IMG/VR virus record: IMGVR_UViG_3300009703_002552
Span: 1 to 36,589 of that record
Length of the DNA: 36,589 nucleotides
Origin: a virus
Reading direction: 5' to 3' (one strand)
Below the pieces are notes generated by a model. It did not search any database, was not told the DNA's origin, and was given only the letters and a program-made list of their open reading frames with translations. The translations under genes and the position numbers were made by a program. Shown here piece by piece: positions 14,676 to 27,000 of the stretch (positions are counted from its first letter, which is position 1; every line of letters begins with the position of its first letter).

Positions 14676-17600
14676 TTACCATCCTGGTAACCCTGTAAGG
14701 TCTACTGGATAACCGCTTAATGGGTTCGTATTGCAAATTGCAAGAGCCCCTAAATTGTTTAATATATTCTCCTTTGTTTGTCCCGGCGGTATGCCAAACG
14801 TATCTAATTCCCAATGAATACCAAATTGTTTATGGTCATAGCCACCATATCTAAATGTGATAGAAGAAACAGGAGCAACCTGTGAGTTGATAAAACCGTG
14901 ATCAATACCACCTGGATGTACGGCAGATAAACTTACAGCTGATATTGAAAATGATCTAGTACCATGTACTAATGCGTTAGACCACATGTACCATTGCATT
15001 ATAGCTAAACTGGATATACTAAAGTCTGTAAAGTCTGGATCCTTTATCCATCGAGAAGATAATGTCTCAACAACCCCTGCTACATTTTTAATCAATGTAA
15101 ATTTAGGCTTATTGTCGTCATACCGTTCATACGTAACAACAGGATAATAAGTTGTATCACTGTCACTCGAGGTAGGACCTAACTTAATCTCAAGAACGTC
15201 ACCAGACAAAGCATCTGCTGAAACCATAATATTTTGAGTTTCGTTTGTTACACTACCTTGATATGTATGGGTTGGTAAAGAGTTCTTTTTCAGAGACGCT
15301 TGCATTGAGAATTTGTCTCCAGACTCTTCTGCTTTTACTGGCGCTTCAAATCTATATATACCGTCTGATGTTACTGTATATGTAAATGTTAATACATCTA
15401 CATCGTTTTTCAAACACCTAAACGATGTATCAGACATATTTGTATAAAATTCAGCATTAGCAGTAACGCTTGGTACAAAGTTGAATATATGCTCAACTTC
15501 AATTACAGGTGCACCCGATACAGTTTCAACTATTACATCTTTTGACGATGTAATGTTTGCATAAAACTGTTCACCGAACCGTGTACCGCGAGGTGTTACT
15601 GGTGGGATATGGCCAAGATATGGCCCAGGCTTAGCTAAGTTAGTCGCTCTATCACCTTTCTTATAATGAGGTATAAACGGTTGATCTAATGTAATCGTAT
15701 CTTTGAAAACGTTTTTAAGATCAGCATATTGATCCGGCCACCAATCACCGCGCGACGCTAAAGTTACTATTGTCGGTTTCTCATCAAATGGAAATGTTAT
15801 TGAAGGAGTGGCAACGCAAAGCTCATCCATTCGACTAGGTGTACCTCCAGAGTGCAATGTATTATATTGGAACGGATCTGTATCATGTGTAAGGTTATCG
15901 CCGTATGTACCGCCCGGTGAATATGACCCGATATGAAAATCGCCTCTTCCACCTGATACAAACATTAACCTCATAGCATGAGGTATTACACCTGAATATA
16001 CATCCTCTTCAAACCCGTTAATATACAGCTTACCAGCTACTGCTAAGTTACCGTCCTCTCTAGCGCTGTACCAATTTATCTCTGTAAATCCTTGCGTGAA
16101 AGGCTTATCTCCCGGATTGTGTTTTCGACCTACTAAAACCAATCTCCAAAATGTGTGTGCACCAGTTGATACAGAGTCCCACCTAGCGATCAAATTAGGT
16201 TCGCTCGAATTACCTTGCCCGCCTGCGTCTGTAGTAAATGTTTGATTAGGAGTTAAATTATATGTTTGATTCTCGTTATTACATAGCCAGTTTAACGGTA
16301 ACTCTGCTGAATTGTTTATGTTTGGTCTATCGTTAAACGCATCACCGTTAGCTCTAGTAAATGTTACATTGTTCCAATTAACATTATCATCCGACCACTG
16401 AACTTGAAACCACCCACCGTTATCTTGCCCGGACCGGCTTACCAGTCCAATAGCTCCAATCTTTGTAGGCGTACCGGTATCCAACTTTATCCAAGTCTTA
16501 GCATTATCGAATGCATCGTTTTCATCTTCAAGATCATAAATGTTAAAGGCCTGCGTTGACCTGTCAAACGGATTTGAATCTTCTATGTTATCAGAAATCT
16601 TTGTTTCATCAATTTTTATATTATTAGACGACCAATTAGGGTGTGGATATGCTATATCTTGAGAAACATCATCAGCTGTTGCTGACACTTTCCATACAAT
16701 ACTAAAATTATACCAAGTATCAGCATCAATATTTGTTTTTGACTCTAAGATTTTTTTATTGCCAAAATAATAGCATAGTTTTGTACCAGCTGATGGTGCC
16801 CATAATAGTGACCATGCTGGATCGTCGCTGAAATCAACATGAGGACCACCAATAGCGTTTTTAGTATAGAACGGTTCTTCAACATATGTCCAAATAGCTG
16901 AGTATGGATTATTTTCCGTACCATGACCAATAATTGAATCTTGCAAATTATCAGTACTAAATACAACTCCTTTTGCATCTACATAATTACCGCTTTGAAG
17001 ATCAAAAAAGAAGCTTGGGTTATCTAATATATACCCTGATGGCATACTAGTCCTTGTATAGTCTCCAGGTCCATCTGTATGAGGTGTTGAGAAATCTAAT
17101 GCTAATAATCCACCTGATACTGTTCTACCCCAATTAGCTAATGGCATAGCGCCTGCTAATCCTTCATAATTACCCCATCTATTGGCAATATCCTTACCTG
17201 TATTAATACCTCCACCGGAAGCAGGTCTAAACCAGCCGCTAAACACAAAACTATCAAAATAATTATATGCATAGTTTTCGGGGTTTACCGGTACACCGTA
17301 TCCAGGATCGGTTGCTGTAAGAAAAACGCTTAAGCCATCAGATTGAAAATATGATGCTGGATATCCAGCTGATGTCCAAAACCAAGATGTACCTAAAGCA
17401 TATGGTTGCATGCAATATACACCGTTACGTACCCATATGGTTCCAGGAGAAACATATCCTGGTTCTTTTTGTTTACGGGTCAAATATGTATGATAATCAG
17501 TACCACCCATATCAGTGTTAATTTGACCTTCCGTACCTAACCAAGGGCCCGATGGATCAGACCCGCATACTGTACTAACAATACTATAATCTTTGACTAA

Positions 17601-17957
17601 TTGGTCTGTTTTTGATACAAATGTTTCATTACCAAATTCGTCAACTTCTGAAACAACATTAACAGACGAAACAAGTTCGAACCCAACAAGAGCAGGTCCT
17701 ACTTTAGTAGTTGTTGTTGATGTAATACTAGAGCCAGGCGCTGAGGATGATTGATATGTTGTCTGATAAGCGAACACCTCTCCCCCGTAAGGAATAGAGG
17801 GATCCAATATAACAGGATGATTCGGGTAACTTCTATCACCCGGCTGATCCGGTACAAACTTAAATACCAGCCCATCGGCACCACTTAATGCTCCAAATGT
17901 TGGTACATTTGAAACGTAGGCTGGACCGGCTACAGTAACTGAGCCAAGAGTACTCAT
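14676..17957 (-). CDS. Large virion protein with LamG-like and discoidin-like modules
   Basis: 1093 residues. Residues about 236-730 look like a concanavalin/LamG-type lectin sandwich (FDSFVFSGWFRPAS; DTWYNFSIVWKVS at 413-425; LAVAGKLYINGFEEDVYSG at 638-656; DFHIGSY; RMDELCVATP). Between WKVS and LYING lies an inserted module of about 195 residues with the pattern of a discoidin/F5-8C domain: DDAFDNAKTWIKLD-type start (about 480-492), IGAIGLVSRSG, WFQVQWSDDNVNWNNVTF and HTFWRLVLVG. The C-terminal 300 residues are beta-rich and Ser/Thr-rich. Such proteins bind carbohydrate on the host surface or form part of the tail-fibre network. It sits between the giant fibre gene and the sugar-modifying genes. 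The gene starts with no Shine-Dalgarno sequence, and a clear promoter was not found in the 51-base gap. Confidence 0.8.
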   Translation of the reverse strand: MSTLGSVTVAGPAYVSNVPTFGALSGADGLVFKFVPDQPGDRSYPNHPVILDPSIPYGGEVFAYQTTYQSSSAPGSSITSTTTTKVGPALVGFELVSSVNVVSEVDEFGNETFVSKTDQLVKDYSIVSTVCGSDPSGPWLGTEGQINTDMGGTDYHTYLTRKQKEPGYVSPGTIWVRNGVYCMQPYALGTSWFWTSAGYPASYFQSDGLSVFLTATDPGYGVPVNPENYAYNYFDSFVFSGWFRPASGGGINTGKDIANRWGNYEGLAGAMPLANWGRTVSGGLLALDFSTPHTDGPGDYTRTSMPSGYILDNPSFFFDLQSGNYVDAKGVVFSTDNLQDSIIGHGTENNPYSAIWTYVEEPFYTKNAIGGPHVDFSDDPAWSLLWAPSAGTKLCYYFGNKKILESKTNIDADTWYNFSIVWKVSATADDVSQDIAYPHPNWSSNNIKIDETKISDNIEDSNPFDRSTQAFNIYDLEDENDAFDNAKTWIKLDTGTPTKIGAIGLVSRSGQDNGGWFQVQWSDDNVNWNNVTFTRANGDAFNDRPNINNSAELPLNWLCNNENQTYNLTPNQTFTTDAGGQGNSSEPNLIARWDSVSTGAHTFWRLVLVGRKHNPGDKPFTQGFTEINWYSAREDGNLAVAGKLYINGFEEDVYSGVIPHAMRLMFVSGGRGDFHIGSYSPGGTYGDNLTHDTDPFQYNTLHSGGTPSRMDELCVATPSITFPFDEKPTIVTLASRGDWWPDQYADLKNVFKDTITLDQPFIPHYKKGDRATNLAKPGPYLGHIPPVTPRGTRFGEQFYANITSSKDVIVETVSGAPVIEVEHIFNFVPSVTANAEFYTNMSDTSFRCLKNDVDVLTFTYTVTSDGIYRFEAPVKAEESGDKFSMQASLKKNSLPTHTYQGSVTNETQNIMVSADALSGDVLEIKLGPTSSDSDTTYYPVVTYERYDDNKPKFTLIKNVAGVVETLSSRWIKDPDFTDFSISSLAIMQWYMWSNALVHGTRSFSISAVSLSAVHPGGIDHGFINSQVAPVSSITFRYGGYDHKQFGIHWELDTFGIPPGQTKENILNNLGALAICNTNPLSGYPVDLTGLPGW

Positions 17958-18008
17958 TAGACTACATTAACATAATAAATTATTGTAGTTTAGAGCAAAT
18001 GCAACTGA

Positions 18009-21000
18009 TTAATTTTCAGTAGAGAAGGCTGCTATAATATCTTCTTCAGATGTTCCATAGCATTGTAATGTCAGAAGTGAAACTTTATTTGCCGGTAAAA
18101 CTGATGGCTTAGCTCCCATAAACTTCCAGCTAGAATTAAATGCAATGTTTGTATTACCGGTGGCGCTCAATCTTAATGATAATGTTGGTCCAGGTCTTCT
18201 TGCTGACGTGGATGTGAGATTAACTGTACTACCAGTAATTGTTGCGGTTTGCATTGATATATCATCAAATGATAAAGGATATACATTATTGTTATGTGAT
18301 GTTGGGTGGCCCCAATCTTTAATACCAACAACATGTACTGGACCTTGAGCTGTTAATCCGCCACCAATTGTAATATCACCGCGTGCGCTGATGTTACCTG
18401 CGACCGTTAACATCTCGCTTGGGTCTCTTTCACCTATACCAACCTTAATATCATCATCAACTGTCCATACATTAGTACCCGTTAAGGACCAGCCAGATGC
18501 AGATGATAGCGGCGTAGTGTCAGCAACAACAAACCCACGTAGTGACTGTATCAATAACACATCAGATGATATCGCAATACCTAACGGTTTAGATATCTTA
18601 TTAACATCCGTTGGAGGATCTGTATCTATATTACCCGCGCTTGTTCCTAAGAATATTGAGGAACCAACTCCGAATCCGTGAGCAGATAAATTCAATACAC
18701 CGGAATACAGTATGCTGAAGTAAGATGGGCCTGAGTCGAAAACAACACCTATAACATCAGCTGAAGCAGCAGTTACTGCACTTGCACGTTGATACGTACC
18801 GTCTGCCGCTCTGTATAATACCGTACCCGGTGTAAAGTCATTTGTATATGAAATTCTTTCAGCAAGGCTAGCCGCTGATAATGGGGAGTACCAATATGAA
18901 CTAGCGCTTGTTACTGTAGCATCAACGCTGTTCTCATCTGCACCGCCTGTACCCCACGACGAACTGTTAGCTACAACAACTGAGTATGTTTCAGTCCAAT
19001 TCGCGGCGTTTGTATCAACTGACGTATATGCTGTATTCCAATTGCCGCTATTTGCTGTTAAAGTGTCATACGCGCTTCCGCCGTTGCCCCATGAACCGCT
19101 GAGCGATTCTACTGTTTCATAAGTTGAATTCCAATTGCCACTTAACAGTGCAATCGAACTAATTGAATCGTAAGATGAATCCCAATTACCACTATTAGCA
19201 TTTAAGTCGATATACATGCTACGATGTTGTTGCATCGTATCATATGTAAATGTATCTAAGGTACCTCCGTCGTTAAATACAATACCCTCTTTGTCAACTA
19301 ATATTTGACCTAATGCACTAATACTACCGCCAACTGTTAGCGTCTTGCCTGTCTCAACTCCAACAGCGCCAGCTGCTATAGATACAGCAGATAAACTCTT
19401 ATCTACAAATAACGTATAGTTATTAACGTTAATATCAGATGTATAATCGTCTAACTCGTTATAAGCACTACTCCAGTTTGCAGTTAAGCCACGAATTGTA
19501 TCAATACTGCTCACTGTCTGCTGGCTTGTCGTATATGCTGTATTCCAATTTGAACCAGTCGTGTCAACGGTATCTTTCGTTGTATTCCAGCCACCACTTA
19601 ACGTTTCGAGGGCTAAAACTCTACTTGATAAATCATCACTTAACGAACCACCATTCCATGTAGCGCTATTTGAACGAACCGTGTCTGTTACACCGCCAGC
19701 TTCTCCGGCGCCAGCCGATAGCATTAACGTATTTGTTTCCGGGCTTGCTAATATTGCAATGTTAGGCCCAGCGCTTAGTGTTAGCTCGTTTGACGTAGTT
19801 GGATATATGTGATAACCGTCAGCTGACAGTAAGTTACCGGAAACGCTAAGCACCGCAAACGATGCACTATTAGCAGCTGTGTAACTCCATTTAGCACTTT
19901 CTCCTGCTGTCGTAGTATATGTACTGTCCCAATTTGCGCTACTTGATCTTATCGTTGTTTCTGTACTTACCCAATCAGCACTATTAGCGTTTGTAGTTGT
20001 GTATGCTGAATTGCCATTCTCAACATTAGCCTGTGTATTCCAAGAAGAACTGTTTGTATTAACATTTGTCCAAACACTCTCCCAGTCACTACTATTTGCA
20101 TTAAGACCTGTCCATGCAGAATTCCACTGATCACTTCCTGTTGAACCAGCAATTATCTTATACGCGCTACCAGATGGCATCTTGATATTCAGCGCGCTTA
20201 TAGTACCGTTAACAGATAATTTAACATCTGGATTCTCTGTTCCTATACCTACATTTGTACCGTTATCATAAATCTGCGAAAGTGTTACAGAATTTGAACC
20301 GCTCCATTTAGTGATATAATTAAGTTCTCCGGTACTACCTGGTTCTAAATAGCGACCATCTAAACTGGCTGCGTACACTGTACCATCAGTTGATTGTAAT
20401 GTTAATGTACCAGTAGATGAGTTGAACCCTAGAGCGGCCGGTTTAATACTCCAATCGCCACTATTAGCTCTTACTGTTGAAAGTGTATTGTTCCAAGTTG
20501 CGGAAATAGCACCGACATCAGCAATCTTATCTGAATTAGTATTAGACGTTGTATACGCTGTATCCCAATTAGCAGAAGCAACAGCAATATTTGCAATGTC
20601 TAAATCATTTTGTAAGGAGTTATTGTAACCCGCTGTCCAATCGCCAGAACTAGAAATAACATTAGCAATATCTAATCTTGATTGTGTTGAATTCGTATAT
20701 CCGAGATCCCAATTGCTGCTTGTAGATGCAACATTTGCAATGTCTAAATCGTTTTGTATCGAACTGTTATAGCCCGTCGTCCAATTAGCCGACACACCGG
20801 CTATTGAAGCAATATCTAATCTATTGGTTTCTGCTTTAGTGGCTGCCGTATTCCATGACCCCGATGCAGCAATGATTGTATCAATATCGAGACTGTTTTG
20901 TGTTGATGCTGTATAAGCGGCGTCCCAATTACTGCTTGACGTACTAACTGATGTATAAGTGCTAGTCCAATTAGCGCTGCTTGATTTAACATCTGACAGA

Positions 21001-24000
21001 TCAGTAGAATCGGTTGCCCAAGTCGCGCTTAGCGTTGAAAGCGTTTCATATGAACTCACCCAAGTACCCGACGTTACTGCAACATTTGCAATATCTCGTT
21101 CATGCTGACTAGACTTCGAAGCTGTTTCATCCCAAGTAGCAGACGCATCCGCCACGTCAGATAACCTATCATTATTAATTCGACTATCTGTATATGCTGT
21201 GTCCCAATTACTTGAAGTACTAATTACATTAGCAATATCAAGTACGGATTGTACACTGTTTGTATATCCTGTATTCCAATTACCTGACGCTAATGCTACA
21301 TCAGATCTGTTAACTTTAAGAACACTAACGTCATCTGAATTGGAGTTCCATGTACCAGAGTTAGATATAAGACTTGACAAGTCTAATCTAGACTGTAAAC
21401 TATTATTATAAGCTGTATTCCAATTAGCAGAATAACCTGCGACATTGCTTATGTCAGCTTTATTAGCTATACTATCAGTACTAGCTGTATTCCATATACC
21501 AGAGTTGGAATCTACAATCGTAACAAGATTAGAAACTAGCGTGTTGTTGGATTGGCTGTCCGTATAAGCTGTATTCCAATTACTACTAGTAGTAGCTACA
21601 TTCGATATGTCGCCTCGGTTGGCTAGCGCTATTGCATAACTTTCGTCCCATTGTGCAGACGTTGAAATTACATTAGCAATATCATGTCTACTTTGAACGC
21701 TGTTACTGTATCCTATATCCCAATTAGCCGTGTTACTGTTAACGTTTGTAACAATACTGGCAATCTTATCTGTATTGGTATTAGCTGTTGTATAAGCGGT
21801 ATTCCAATTGCTACTAGAGCTGCTAACTGTTGTAAATACAGTAACCGTCTTAGGCTCAGTTGTAAGTATCTTAGTATAAGCTGTGTCCCAATTAGCTGAG
21901 CTGCCAGTAACTGCTGAATAAGCGGTGTTCCATTTTACTTCAGGCAGCGATACAAATTCTAAAGCTGCAGCAGTTGAGTTGCCTCGAAGGAATTGATTTG
22001 ACGCTAACGTTTCCGGTGTATCTATAAGACCAGTAAACGATGACGTTTCCAACCCGCTTAAGCCACCTCCTGATAATATAATTGTATCGCCCTTAGCGCT
22101 TACCGCCAAATTACCTGCCGCAACAAATGTCTTGAACCGCAGATCAATACCGTCTTTGTCCTTAAATACTCCAACTCCACCGCCTACATTGCTACCAGTA
22201 TTATCAACACCACCTGCCCATACAGCGCTATTAGCTTCGACATGTGCATATGTATTATTCCAATCACTGGTTAACGATACAATATTAGCTATATCAATTC
22301 TATTATCTTCGCTCTTAGTACTGGCTGTATCCCAATCAGCAGATGAACTGATAACATTGGCGAGATCCAGTCTTGATTGAGTGCTATTTGTAACTGCTAT
22401 ATTCCAACTCGCTGTATTACTATAAACATTAGTAACAATGCCTGCTATACTAGCTTTATTAGTCTGACTGTCTGTATAACCTGTGTTCCAGTTTCCTGAG
22501 CTTGTAGCGATATTAGAGAGATCTAATCTACTCTGTAAGCTGTTACTATAACCTGTTTGCCAATTAGCAGTATTATTATAAACGTTAGTAACAATACTCG
22601 CTATACTAGCTTTATTAGTCTGGCTATCCGTATAACCGGTATTCCAATTACCGCTAACAGATGTAACACTCTTAATATCATCTCTATTTTCTTGCGCAAC
22701 AGACCATGCAGAATTCCAGTCAGATGAATTTGTCGCAACAGTTGAAATATCATCTCTATTTTCTAAAGCGATCGAATACCCTGTATTCCAGTTAGCTGAT
22801 GTACTTATTACATTGGCTAAATCTAATTTAGATTGTGTGCTGTTTGCAACGGCTGTTTGCCATGTACCAGATGTAGTTGCGATTGTCGCGAGATCTAATT
22901 CAGCTTGTAAGCTATTACTATAACCAGTATTCCAATTACCTGACTGACCGGTTATTGTAGAAATATCTAATCTATTAGCCTCACTTACAGTGTAAGCTGT
23001 ATCCCAATTGCCACTTGTAGTAGCTATAGTTGAAATATGAGCCGAAGTCGAAATTGCAAATGAGCCACCAGAACCCCAATTAGAACTATTAAGATTAGCA
23101 TTTGTCCATGCATTTTGCCAGAACGAGCTTAATGACGATACAGACTGTTGTGCTGAATGCCAGTCAGCTGTATTCGATGATAACTGTGAAATATGCTCAG
23201 CGTTAGCCGACGATCTCGGACTACCAGCAGACCAATCACTCGTTAAACTTGTAATAGCTGATATATCCTGTCTGTTTGCTTCACTTAATGCATATGCTGT
23301 ATCCCAATTGCCACTGTTAGCAGTAACTTGATCAATATCTTCTCTATTGAGAAGCATTCGTGTATATGCTGTGTCCCAATTAGCAGATGTTGTTGCAATT
23401 GTTGCAAGGTCTAATTCAGATTGTAAACTATTATTATAACCTGTATTCCAAGTACCGGAATTTTCTGCAACATCTGTTAGTCTTAAATTATTAACTTGAC
23501 TGTCTGTATATGCCGTATCCCAATTACCGGAAGTTACAGCTACATTAGCCATGTCTTCTAAGTTAGCTGTTGACTGAGCATAACCTGTGTCCCAGTTACT
23601 AGATGTAGCTTTAACAGTTGCCCATGACGAGCTAGTAGCATTAACGTGTGCATATGTATTTTCCCAGTTACCAGATAAGGAATTAACAGACTGTTTAGTC
23701 TTATCCCAATCTCCACTAGCTAATGCTAAGTTGCTTATGTCAAGTTTGTTTGCTGTTGCAGCAACGTAACCTGTATTCCAATTACCAGACGCAACCGACA
23801 GGTCTGTTAAGTTATCAATAGTCGCATACGCTGTATCCCAATTGCTAGAATTAGAAATAACATTAGCAATATCTAATCTTGATTGAGTAGAGTTTGTATA
23901 CGCTGTGTTCCAGTTAGCAGAGGTTGTAGCAATATTGGCTATGTCACCGTCATTAACAACTGCTTTTGCAAACCCGGAATTCCAGTCTGCAGAAGCGCTC

Positions 24001-27000
24001 GCTATTGTTGAAATATCAAGTCTATTTTCTTCACTTACTGTATAAGCTGTATCCCAAGTACCACTAGCAGCTATTATGTTAGCAATATCAGCTGTGTTTA
24101 ACTGGCTGTCTGAATAAGCGGTATTCCAGTTTGCTGAATTAACTGCAAGATTTGCAATATCTAAATCATTTTGTATGGAGCTGTTATATCCTGTAGTCCA
24201 ACTACCAGACGCTGTTGCTATATTAGCAATGTCGTTTTCGCTTTGTAATGTATTGGTATACGCAGTATTCCAGTCACCTGTTGTATTAACAAGGCTAGTT
24301 TCAAGATTACCGATTCTCGTTTGATTTGTTAAAGTACGTGTATTAGCTGTATTCCATGTACCGCTAGTAGTAGCGATATTTGTAATGTCTTCACGGTTAA
24401 CAATAGAATCAGCATACGCTGTATTCCAACTAGCTGTGTTCGAATAAACATCAGTAACGATATTACTAATATGCGCTTTGTTAGTTTGACTGTCAGTATA
24501 AGCTGTATCCCAAGTACCACTAGTAGTAGCGACAGTTGACATATCAGCAGAGAGCTGATTGACCTTAGCATATGCTGTATTCCAAACAGCACTTACAAGC
24601 GCGCTATTAGATACATCAGCTGACAACTCAGCCGCCATTGAAAATGCAACATTCCAATCCGCTGAATACGGTCTTAAACTATAAGTAACATGCTCGTCGG
24701 CTCTACCACCCGAGTTCCATGTACCAGAGTTTGTAACAACATTGGCAATATCTAATCTCGATTGCGTACTATTTGTATACGCTGTATTCCAATTAGCAGT
24801 ATTATCATTAACGTTTGTTACAAGGCTAGCAATATTAGCTTTATTGGTTTGACTATCTGTATACCCCGTGTTCCAATTAGCAGTACTTGGAGCAATATTT
24901 GAAATGTCTAATCTATTCTCTTCAGCTTTTGTAGCAGCAGCGTCCCATGTTGCTGATGTTGAAATAATATTAGCTATATCAGCTTTATTGAGCTGACTAT
25001 CGCTATATGCTGTGTTCCAATTACCAGAATCAGATTTTACTACTGTTCTTAAATTATTTGTCCATGTCTTATTACTTTGGCTATCCGTATACGCTGTATT
25101 CCAATTCGCGGTATTGTCGTTAACGTTTGTTACAATGCTAGCTATGCCTGCTTTGTTAGTCTGACTATCAGTATAACCGGTATCCCAATTAGCCGAGGTT
25201 GTTGCAACAGTAGCAATGTCTAAATCACTTTGTACAGATCTTGTAACTGCTTCATCCCAAGTTGCAGAAGCGCCTGCAACATTAACTATATCGTCTTTGT
25301 TTGCCTGGCTGTCACTATAAGCTGTTTGCCAATTAGCTGTATTAGAATTAACATTAGAAACAATACTATTGATTCTGTTTCTATTCGTAACTGATCTAGT
25401 CTCAGAAGAAGTAATTGAAGCCGTTAATGTAGAGATGTTAGTTACATCAGCCGATAACCAAGTAATAGTAGAGTATGCCTTATCCCAGTCGCCTGAGTTA
25501 GAAATGACATTCGCGAGATCTAACCGAGATTGGGCGCTGTTATCATAAGCTGTATTCCAATTAGCTGAGCTACCTGTAACTGCTGAATAAGCAGTATTCC
25601 ATTTTACCTCTGGCAAGTTAACAAACTCAAGAGCAGAAGCGTCACTGTTGCCCATCAACACCTGATTAGCAACAAGCGTTCCCGGCGTATCCATAAGACC
25701 AGTAAAGGCCGAAGATTCCAGACCGCTCAAACCACCACCTGATAATATAACAGTATTACCTTGAGCGCTTACTGCAAAATTACCAGCAGCAACAATTGTT
25801 CTAAATTGTAAATCAATACCATCCTTGCCAGAGAATATACCAACTGCACCACCTACATTACTCGCTGTATTATCTACTCCGCCTGCCCATACCGAACTTT
25901 GACTATAAACTTGTGTATATGTTTTATCCCAATCACCTGAACTGGAAATAACATTAGCCATATCCAGCTTGGTCTGTGTCGAATTTGTATAAGCTGTACC
26001 CCAGTCGCTTGTTAACGAAACAATATTTGCGATGTCTAATCTATTGTCTTCTGATTTAGTACTTGCTGTGTCCCAATTTGCAGAAGATGCAATAACGTTA
26101 ATTAAGTCTAATCTGTTTTGAGTGCTCTGTGTATAAGCTGTATTCCAAGTACCGGATGTACCACCAATACTTGCTATGTGTACATTATTCGTCTGACTAT
26201 CTTCATAACCAGTGTTCCAGTTAGCAGACGTTGAAATTACATTAGCAACATCTAATCTACTTTGTAAGCTGTTACTATAACCTGTTTGCCAGTTCGCAGT
26301 ATTATCATTAACATTAGTAACAAGACTCGCTATACCGGTCTTATTGGTTTGACTGTCTGTATAAGCTGTATCCCAATTAGCAGTATTGCTGGTAATTGTT
26401 GTTATATCTTCTTGATTGTCAATGCTTAAATCATACGCAGCAGTCCAGTTAGCACTGTTTGTTGCTAAGCTTGAGATGTCTAACTCATTGTCGACAGACT
26501 TCGTATATGCTGTATTCCAGTTCGCCGTGTTATCATTAACATTAGAAACAATACTAGCAATCTTGGATGTATTAGTATTACTAGTTGCATATGCAGTATC
26601 CCAATTGCCTGTATTATCATTAACATTAGATACTAAGCTCGCAATTTTAGAAGTATTCGTATTGCTAGTTGTATAAGCTGTATCCCAATTAGCTGATGCT
26701 GATATAACTGCGTCTATGTCAAGACTGTTTTGAGTAGATGCTGTATATGCAGTGTCCCAATCACCGCTATTTGCGACAAGCGTAGTATAAGATGTAGTCC
26801 AATCTGCGGATGAAGTATAAACATCTGTATGTGTACTATTCCAGTTACCAGAATTAGCATTAAGATCAGTTAAGTTAGCTAAATCGTCCCATGTACCGCT
26901 AAACGAATTAACAGTATTAACAGTGTTAGACCAATCAGCCGTTAAACTTGTTATGCTTGATATATCTGCTTTATTAGCTAAACTTTCTGTATACGCTGTA

